DNA of 64,000 bases, from positions 62,001 to 126,000 of the forward strand of contig NZ_JABBYO010000016.1 of assembly GCF_012958305.1 (NCBI RefSeq), read 5' to 3'. The stretch comes from Tautonia rosea. GTDB lineage: Bacteria; Planctomycetota; Planctomycetia; Isosphaerales; Isosphaeraceae. Below, piece by piece: positions 57,230-64,000 of the stretch. The notes beneath the pieces are model-generated. The model was given only the letters and a program-made list of their open reading frames with translations, was not told the origin of the DNA and searched no databases. A program made the position numbers and the translations under genes. Numbering within the stretch: position 1 is the stretch's first letter; every line of letters starts with the position of its first letter.

Positions 57230-60200
57230 ATGCGCCGCAAGGCATCTTCCCGGGCACGTCTCGATTTCGAATCGCTCGAAAAGCGTGAGCTGTTGGCGAC
57301 TTATCGCTGGCTTGGAGGCAACGTCAACACCAGCGGTCTCTATGCCTGGGACCTCCCGGCCAATTGGTTCAACGAAGATCTGGGTCAGGCCGGACAGGGT
57401 GTGCCAGGTGCGGAAGATACAGCCCGTATCGTCGACAATAGGACTCGGGTCGACCTGTCTCGTGACGTCACTGTCGGCACGCTCCTCGTTGGCGGGAGTT
57501 TCCGTGACCAGAACCATCAGATTCAGACCCAGGGACACACGCTCACGTTTGGTGGCGGCGCGATCAACGCCGGTTGGCTCTTTGGATCGTTCGTCAATAC
57601 TGGAGAGCTGACGATCAATGCCCTAACGGGTGCCCAGGATTGGCCTCTGTCGATCACCGGGGATCTCACCAACACTGGGACGATCGACGTTCAGAGCGGA
57701 ACTCTTCGGACGGTCATCCCGGTCGGTGGGGGGCTCCAGACAACACTCGTCAATACCGACGAGGCCGAGATTCGCATCCATGAGGGAGCGACGCTCGGTG
57801 CAGGCCAGACCTGGATCGGCAATATCCAGAATCACGGTACGATCGCGAAGGTGGGGGGTGCCGGTCCAGGAATACTTGGCATGCCCGTCATCAACCTGCC
57901 GGGCGGAGCGTTCCGAGTCGACTCAGGGACGCTTCAGCTTACAGGCTCCAATCACCGCTTCTCCGGTGGTGAAATCGTGGTCGCCCCAGGCACCCTCTTC
58001 GAGGTTACACTTGAGTTCATTGGCGGAACAACCACACAAGTGACCGACCCGCTTATAATCTCCGGTGGCGGCACGGTTCAATTGAAGCGTGGTGAGATCC
58101 AGCTCAACTCCTCCTTGTTCATCAAAGACAACACAGCCTTTCTGCTCGAGAGTGGCGATTTCGCTCAAAGCAGTCGTATCTCCGGCTCAGGATCGCTCGA
58201 ATCGGGCACAATCGATATCCGCAAGGGCTGGCTCTCTTTTGCGAGGCTGACGAATCGGGGCGAGGTCCGGTTCTCGGGGCAAGGTTCGAGTGAGTCTGTG
58301 CTTCACGGATCGACGCTGATCAACGAGGGATTGGTCGTTTTCGATGCACCGAGCATCGAGATCGCCGGATCGGGGCTCACGAACACCACCACGGGCACGA
58401 TCGACATTGTTCGTAGCGGCCAGCTTCATTACGGCATCTTTGGCGGCTCGGCTTCCAATTTCCGTGAATGGCGCAACGAAGGACTCATTCACCAGCATGC
58501 AGGGGTCGAGAGCTTCAGCATTGCATCCGTTCAGTTCATCAACAGAGGGGGCACCATCCAGGTCGACGTAGGCACCTTCGACCTCTCGGGAAACATCGTG
58601 AGTGGCTGGGAGCAGATTCTGGATGTCACTTCGCGCGACGCGACCCTGATCGTCTCGCCTGGTGCAACCCTCGACTGGCACGCCGTCGGTGGTGTTCACG
58701 GGTTTGGCGGCCTGTTCACGGCCACTGGCGGTGGCTCTGTGATCCTCGGAGGTACGGCCTTCGCCTACGCTGACGACCTGATCCTCCAGGGTGATTCCGG
58801 CATGTTCCGGTTCCACGAGACCAGCGGCTGGTACGGACGGATCGAAAACCGAAGTGACCTCACGATCGAAAGCACAACCGGACAGAATATCGGTCTGGTC
58901 GGAGACTTCGAGAATTATGGAACCGTCCGTGCCACAGCTCCTGTCCCTCTCAACCCGCCATTCGCGGCGGGGACCGGACGGCTTTTCAACATGCCAGGAG
59001 CGACCTTTGAAACCGCGCCTGGCGCCTGGTTCGTAGGCGGCGGGCTCAATTCCAGCCTCGAAAGCGACTCTGGCCCTCTGATTCGCAACGAAGGCCACAT
59101 GAGCCTGGATGGCACGGTCACGGTCAACGCCAAGCTCGACAACCTGGGTACCGTCGAAATCAACGGAGTCACAACCTTTCAGGGCATCCGTGGCCAGGAC
59201 CTCGGCAGCGGCCTCTCCGGCATGAATGGAACCTGGATTGTTCACGACGGCGCGGAGTTCCGCTCAAATCCCACCTTCAACACCATCGCGGGCACTGTCC
59301 AGCTCAATGGCCCGGGCAGTGTGCTCGCTGCCGCCAACCTGATTCGCCAGGTCAACGGCGCGCTCATCCTGGGCGAGAACGCCACGGCCACCTTCACCTT
59401 GCCTCTCACCAACTCTGGGACAATCACCCTGAGCCCGGGTGCCATCTTGAGCGCCAGCCAGGGATACACGCAAACGTTTGCCGGCACACTGGTGAACCAC
59501 ATCGCATCACCTGATCGCTTCGGCAAGCTGATCGCCGGAGCGCCCACCGCGTTGGACGGCACGCTCGAGGCACGACTCTCTTCCGGTTATGTGCCAGGAG
59601 CCGAAACCACCTTTGAAATCCTCACCTCCACCGCCCTCTCGGGCGGCTTCGCTCACCTCGCCTCTGCCGACTTGGTGACCGCTTACACCGGAACCTCAGT
59701 ACTCCTGGGCCGAAACACCGTGGCCGGTGACCTCGTCGTTGAGAATGTGGAACTCATCGGCGTCACAGGCCCGCTTGTTCCCAAGCAGCCTTTCCAGATT
59801 CGCTACACAGTTCGCAACACCTCGGACAATCCCGTCGCCGGCCCGTGGTCGGACATTGTACATCTCGCTCAGGGGGCCACTCGCGGAATCGGCGCCGCAC
59901 TGGTCGGTATATCGGGACCGACCGACAATTTGCTTGCCGGGCAGTCAACCGTGATCACGCTCGACCTTGTCACTCCGGCCTTGCCAGGTGACTGGAACGT
60001 CTTCGTGACCACTGACCGCCGAGGAGTCATCCCCGATCTTGACCGCTCGAACAACATCGGCCGTTCCAGCACTCCACTCAGGATCGAGCTTCCTACGCTG
60101 ACGCTTGGAAGTTCAGCCACGATCGCGCTCGACCGGGGCGAGAGTTATGGGTATGCCCTGGTCATTCCTGTGGGAGCGGGTCCAGTCGAGCTCTCGGCCC

Positions 60201-63200
60201 TCTTCCGGAACGGTGACGCGGGCGACCTGCGCGTCATTCGAGCCGGAGCGTTCAACGCGAATCAAGTCGAGTGGACCTCCACCAGCCGACCAGTCGCAAT
60301 GGGTCGAGAGGCGACTCTCAATTTACTCGACGGTGTGCCGGGCCTCTATCTTGTAGTGGTGACCAGCCGAGCGGGAGGGCTGGTCACGACCACTGCAATT
60401 CAGCAGCGGCTAGAGATCCACAGCTTCGACGGTAACGACGAGATCCGACGCGAGCTCCACGCGGGCGATACCCTGACCCTCACCCTCCGTGGCAGCGGTT
60501 TCACTCCCGACACGATCTTCACTCTGGGTGGTCGCGCGGCCACACTCAGCACAGTATTCGACCCATCGTCAGCGATCGTCACCTTCGCCGACCTCGCCCC
60601 TGGCGATACACTTGCCCTGCAGGCCACCGCAGGTGGCGTCCAAGCGCTTGCACCTGGGTTGCCCTTCCGCGTACTCCCAGCGTCTGCCGACCCCGCCGCC
60701 TCACAGGCAAACTGGACCGTGCTTGTCGACATGCCACGGTTCAGCCGTCCCTTCCGCGAGATTCCTGTCACCATCCGCTACCGCAACGATAGCACGGTCA
60801 GCCAACCCGCGCCCGTACTCTCGGTCACGACCGACAATGGCCGCTTGCGATTGGCGTCCGACACGATCTACGTCGGACCTCAGCTCGGCCTATTGGGCGT
60901 CAAGACGACAGGGCGTCCCGACCTGTTCGCTCCTGGCGAGTCTGGCTCGATCGACCTGATGCTGTCTCCCGAGACCAATGGCGATGGCGTCGCGTCGAAT
61001 GTCACTGTTTCGATTCTGCCCGAGAGCAAGCTCACACCGGCGGGTGTGGGACCCCGTAGCTCCCCCGTACTCCAGCCGGTCGCGCTGCTGCCGAATGCTT
61101 TCGATGAAATCCGCCCGCCAACGGTGAACGAGCTTGCCTGGAGAACCACCGTCAAACCTAACCTGATCTCGTTGGTTGGCACGACCACCGAAACCTACGC
61201 CTCCGCGCTTCGCCACGTCGCGGACCGCTTTGCCCAGGATGGCAGTGAAACCCGCGACGTGGCACGACTACTGAACTACCTACTTCTGGTCGCCAATGAC
61301 TTCGGCGCCATCTCCGCTCGTTTCGAGCAGAGCGCCTTCGGCTTCGGCAGAACCAACCCGTTCGAGATCAGAGTCGAGACCGACGCGGCGGGAAACCTGA
61401 TCGTTCGCTCAGGGGACCGGATCCGGCCTTTCTTCAACCAAGGGACCCATTTTCTCGGCGTCGATGTCGATCGCGGCCAGATCATGCCTCGTCCGGGCGG
61501 AGGCTGGCTGCTCACAGAGACAAACGGCAGCTCTTACGCCTTTCGTTCTGACGGCCTGTGGGAATACACCCAGGACGCACGAGGGCAACGTCTCACCGCA
61601 ACGTACGACGGACAGCGTCTGATCGCCTTCACCAACGCCTACGAAGATACCACGACCATCCAATATGACGCCGGTGGACTGATCACCTCCGTCACCAATC
61701 CCGTAGGTGAGGCCACGACGTACACCTACGACGCATCACGTCGGTTTCTCACCTCCGTCACTTCGCCCGAAGGCAATGTGACGACCTATACCTACAACCT
61801 GGCCACGACGGGCCCTTTGGCTTACACGATCTCTGGTACTCGCACTTCGGACGGCGTGACATGGAACTACGAGTACGACTCGTTTGGGCGACTTTCGCGC
61901 TCGAGCCGCAATAGTGGCCAACTTCCGCTCGAGATCCGGCATGGCACAGACGCACAGATTGGCCAGATCACCCTCATCGACCCAGCCGGCGCAGTCACCG
62001 TCGTGACGCGTGGAGAGTACGGGCAGCCCGGCTCGATCACTGACCCGGCAGGGCAGACCATCGATTACCACTACGATCGACATGGCCGCCTCATCGCCGC
62101 CAAAGGGGAGGAGGGAACCATACACTTTACGCGGAACCAACATGGCCGTGTCACCTCGATCCTCACTCCGGCAGGAATCGCTTACCAGGCCGCTTATACA
62201 GCCGAAAACCGACTTCCCACGTCAATCGCCGATCCGCTGGGACGAGTCTCTACCTTCAGCTACGACGCTTCGGGTGTGCCCACCTCTTGGACTCAGCCCG
62301 ACGGCGCGGTCACGCAATACCAGATCGACGGCTTCGGCCGCCTGTCCGGGGTCACGAATCCCAGAGGCAACGAGTCCCGCCGCTCCTACGACTCGCGCGG
62401 GCTCCTCACCCGGATCGACTACGCGGATGGCAGCCGGATCGAGTACACGCTCGACTCGCGACGCAAGGTTACCCAGATCGTCGAGACCTTCGGCGACGGT
62501 CGTGCCCAATCGATCTCATTCACTTACGACGGAGCAGGCCGAATCAGCTCGTTGACCGACATAAATGGTCGAGTGATTCATTATGAATACGACGCATCCG
62601 GACGTCTCTTCCGCAGAACCGCCGACGGCGTGGCGGTGGAGACCACGTTTGACAACCTGAGCCGCCGCGCCACCGTTCAACGTGACGGGGTCGTCCAGGT
62701 GACCTACGCATACGACGTTGCGGGCAATCTGACCTCAAAGACCTATGCTAATGGGACTCGGACGAACTACCAGTACGACCTTCTGGGCCGCACCACTCGC
62801 GTGGAGCATCGGTCCGGCTCGGGCGAGCTTCTCGACTTCCAAACCTACACGCTCGACCAGGCCGGCCGGATTGCAAGCCTGACCTCACCCCAGGGAACGA
62901 CGACCTACCAGTACGACGCCCGCAGCCAGCTCGTAGGTGTGGTCTTGCCCGATGGGAAGATCCATCGCTACGACGTTGACGCCACTGGCAACCGACTCGA
63001 CTTCGCGACCGATGGCTTCAATCGCTACACCTCCGACCCGGACGGCCGGACCTTCCAGTACGACGCGTCGGGAAACCTGAGCAAAGTGACCGAAACCGAC
63101 GGCTCGGTCACGACCTATGGGTATGACGTCCGCAATCGCCTGGTTCGAATCAGCCACCCCTCGACCGAGATCACCTTCGAGTACGACCCGCTTGGGAATC

Positions 63201-64000
63201 GGTCGGCCGTCACACGCAATGGGGTACGAACCGACCTCCTGCTCGACCCCTTCGGCAGCACTGGCCTGGGCGACGTGCTGGCCGAGTACGAGGGCGGCTC
63301 ACTACGCTCCAGCAACCTGATCGCTGATGGCCTCGAGGCCCGTTTCGACGCGTCAGGAAATGCGAGCTACTACCAGTTCGACGCCATCGGCAACACGACG
63401 GCGATCACCGACGCATCCGGCGCTGTCACCGCCACCTATCGCTATCTGCCGTTCGGCGAGATCGAGTTCCAGGGGGGTACGGGTGCAGGCGACAACCCTT
63501 TCACCTACCACGGCAAGTGGGGAGTCGCCAGCCTCGACCTCGGGCTGTACGACATGCGCGCCCGGCTCTACGATGCGACGACTGGTCGGTTCACCCAGCC
63601 CGACCCGATTGGTCTCACCGGCGGCGATTTCAACCTCTATCGCTTCGTGCTGAACAACCCCTTGAGCTTCATCGATCCGTCGGGGCTGCAACCGGGCCGA
63701 GTGACCAGTTCCAATAAAATCAACCCGCATCGGAAGGTCGATCCAATAACTCCAGGGCCGAAGCCCGGTGATAATCCGTACCGGGACCCCGCCCCACAAC
63801 CATCGAAGAAAGAAACCGAAGATCCGGTTTTACCCGAAACAAGTCCTGATAAAACCATTTTTTCACCAGAAGTCACGGAAGGTGAACCCGAAGAGGTAAC
63901 GATCCCGAACTTCGACTTCCCTACAGAGGTGACAACTCCCAATGAGGACGGCTCCACTGCAACCAATACCACCACGACGGAGGCATTCGAGCCGGTCGAC
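57230..64000 (+). CDS. Giant planctomycete surface protein with RHS/YD repeats (partial, 3' end outside window)
   Basis: An open frame of 2,257 codons reaches the window edge without a stop. The N-terminus SRARLDFESLEKRELLA has the LEPR-XLL-type tag of planctomycete exported proteins. Residues about 20-800 are repeated beta-solenoid-like units (GTIDVQSGTL, GTIDIRKGWL, GTVEINGVTT). About 840-950 looks like a CARDB domain. From about 1,400 on come RHS/YD repeats (YDASGRLFRRT, YDLLGRTTRVEH and many others). Near 2,130 the RHS core signature appears: LYDMRARLYDATTGRFTQPD, then NLYRFVLNNPLSFIDPSGL. After it a low-complexity tail begins and is cut. RHS proteins often carry a toxic C-terminus, here out of view. 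Confidence 0.88.
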   Translation, partial: MRRKASSRARLDFESLEKRELLATYRWLGGNVNTSGLYAWDLPANWFNEDLGQAGQGVPGAEDTARIVDNRTRVDLSRDVTVGTLLVGGSFRDQNHQIQTQGHTLTFGGGAINAGWLFGSFVNTGELTINALTGAQDWPLSITGDLTNTGTIDVQSGTLRTVIPVGGGLQTTLVNTDEAEIRIHEGATLGAGQTWIGNIQNHGTIAKVGGAGPGILGMPVINLPGGAFRVDSGTLQLTGSNHRFSGGEIVVAPGTLFEVTLEFIGGTTTQVTDPLIISGGGTVQLKRGEIQLNSSLFIKDNTAFLLESGDFAQSSRISGSGSLESGTIDIRKGWLSFARLTNRGEVRFSGQGSSESVLHGSTLINEGLVVFDAPSIEIAGSGLTNTTTGTIDIVRSGQLHYGIFGGSASNFREWRNEGLIHQHAGVESFSIASVQFINRGGTIQVDVGTFDLSGNIVSGWEQILDVTSRDATLIVSPGATLDWHAVGGVHGFGGLFTATGGGSVILGGTAFAYADDLILQGDSGMFRFHETSGWYGRIENRSDLTIESTTGQNIGLVGDFENYGTVRATAPVPLNPPFAAGTGRLFNMPGATFETAPGAWFVGGGLNSSLESDSGPLIRNEGHMSLDGTVTVNAKLDNLGTVEINGVTTFQGIRGQDLGSGLSGMNGTWIVHDGAEFRSNPTFNTIAGTVQLNGPGSVLAAANLIRQVNGALILGENATATFTLPLTNSGTITLSPGAILSASQGYTQTFAGTLVNHIASPDRFGKLIAGAPTALDGTLEARLSSGYVPGAETTFEILTSTALSGGFAHLASADLVTAYTGTSVLLGRNTVAGDLVVENVELIGVTGPLVPKQPFQIRYTVRNTSDNPVAGPWSDIVHLAQGATRGIGAALVGISGPTDNLLAGQSTVITLDLVTPALPGDWNVFVTTDRRGVIPDLDRSNNIGRSSTPLRIELPTLTLGSSATIALDRGESYGYALVIPVGAGPVELSALFRNGDAGDLRVIRAGAFNANQVEWTSTSRPVAMGREATLNLLDGVPGLYLVVVTSRAGGLVTTTAIQQRLEIHSFDGNDEIRRELHAGDTLTLTLRGSGFTPDTIFTLGGRAATLSTVFDPSSAIVTFADLAPGDTLALQATAGGVQALAPGLPFRVLPASADPAASQANWTVLVDMPRFSRPFREIPVTIRYRNDSTVSQPAPVLSVTTDNGRLRLASDTIYVGPQLGLLGVKTTGRPDLFAPGESGSIDLMLSPETNGDGVASNVTVSILPESKLTPAGVGPRSSPVLQPVALLPNAFDEIRPPTVNELAWRTTVKPNLISLVGTTTETYASALRHVADRFAQDGSETRDVARLLNYLLLVANDFGAISARFEQSAFGFGRTNPFEIRVETDAAGNLIVRSGDRIRPFFNQGTHFLGVDVDRGQIMPRPGGGWLLTETNGSSYAFRSDGLWEYTQDARGQRLTATYDGQRLIAFTNAYEDTTTIQYDAGGLITSVTNPVGEATTYTYDASRRFLTSVTSPEGNVTTYTYNLATTGPLAYTISGTRTSDGVTWNYEYDSFGRLSRSSRNSGQLPLEIRHGTDAQIGQITLIDPAGAVTVVTRGEYGQPGSITDPAGQTIDYHYDRHGRLIAAKGEEGTIHFTRNQHGRVTSILTPAGIAYQAAYTAENRLPTSIADPLGRVSTFSYDASGVPTSWTQPDGAVTQYQIDGFGRLSGVTNPRGNESRRSYDSRGLLTRIDYADGSRIEYTLDSRRKVTQIVETFGDGRAQSISFTYDGAGRISSLTDINGRVIHYEYDASGRLFRRTADGVAVETTFDNLSRRATVQRDGVVQVTYAYDVAGNLTSKTYANGTRTNYQYDLLGRTTRVEHRSGSGELLDFQTYTLDQAGRIASLTSPQGTTTYQYDARSQLVGVVLPDGKIHRYDVDATGNRLDFATDGFNRYTSDPDGRTFQYDASGNLSKVTETDGSVTTYGYDVRNRLVRISHPSTEITFEYDPLGNRSAVTRNGVRTDLLLDPFGSTGLGDVLAEYEGGSLRSSNLIADGLEARFDASGNASYYQFDAIGNTTAITDASGAVTATYRYLPFGEIEFQGGTGAGDNPFTYHGKWGVASLDLGLYDMRARLYDATTGRFTQPDPIGLTGGDFNLYRFVLNNPLSFIDPSGLQPGRVTSSNKINPHRKVDPITPGPKPGDNPYRDPAPQPSKKETEDPVLPETSPDKTIFSPEVTEGEPEEVTIPNFDFPTEVTTPNEDGSTATNTTTTEAFEPVD

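Noticed and set aside
53742-64000. Right part as a further section of the element
   Set aside because: The orientation of the tRNA fragment puts the element to its left, and the genes to the right are typical planctomycete chromosomal types.

Overview
The window holds two kinds of DNA that meet at about 53.74 kb. Positions 1-53,741 are most of a conjugative, plasmid-like element: a TraD/VirD4-type coupling ATPase, a MobF relaxase, ParB and ParA, a RepA with 17-bp iterons and DnaA boxes, ArdC anti-restriction, six toxin-antitoxin pairs and two large defence-like blocks. Positions 53,742-64,000 look like planctomycete chromosome: a Ser/Thr kinase with a zinc-finger-like N-terminus, a linked ECF sigma factor, and a giant RHS surface protein starting with the LEPR-XLL-like tag of that phylum. 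At the boundary lies a 49-bp 3' part of a tRNA gene (probably tRNA-Ala, anticodon CGC) with no 5' half. That is what the right end of an element integrated in a tRNA gene should look like. The left end, the integrase and the type IV secretion genes would lie left of base 1.

Layout of the element. 0-3.8 kb: coupling protein, ParB with a four-half-site operator/centromere candidate, an unknown protein, and a serine resolvase with a res-like site. 3.9-11.6 kb: Phd/VapC, a WGR protein, and a less GC-rich cargo pair made of an RTX metalloprotease and a lipoprotein resembling an NTR/TIMP-type inhibitor. 11.1-15.3 kb: MobF relaxase, J-domain protein and repeat-rich non-coding DNA (oriT candidates). 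15.4-22.6 kb: a sacsin-like GHKL ATPase and a HEPN-SNF2 helicase, bracketed by two ~100-bp direct repeats. 22.8-29.4 kb: ArdC, an AbrB/GNAT pair, a MazE-like/MazF pair, a run of small accessory proteins and HigBA. 30.2-31.0 kb: a Cas4/RecB-like nuclease split over two overlapping genes, each half with its own membrane helix. 31.0-34.3 kb: ParA, an RHH protein, RepA and an iteron origin. 34.3-37.8 kb: a Rap1a-like protein, an RHH/RelE pair, and an SOS-type group (SRAP, UmuD, UmuC).

38.2-52.6 kb is a same-strand array of six genes: type III-like Res nuclease-helicase, type III Mod methyltransferase, a RelE-UvrD helicase fusion, a RecD-like helicase with a C-terminal PD-(D/E)XK-like domain, a Rossmann/methyltransferase-like protein, and a reverse transcriptase overlapping it by 4 bp. 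This array, especially the last pair, is my best candidate for an undescribed defence system. The HEPN-SNF2/sacsin cassette and the split Cas4-like pair come next.

How the parts fit: replication, partition and toxin-antitoxin genes keep the element in its host. The relaxase and coupling protein transfer it, ArdC would protect it on entry, and the two defence blocks would protect the host and the element from competitors. Assignments rest on motifs read by eye; no database search was possible.
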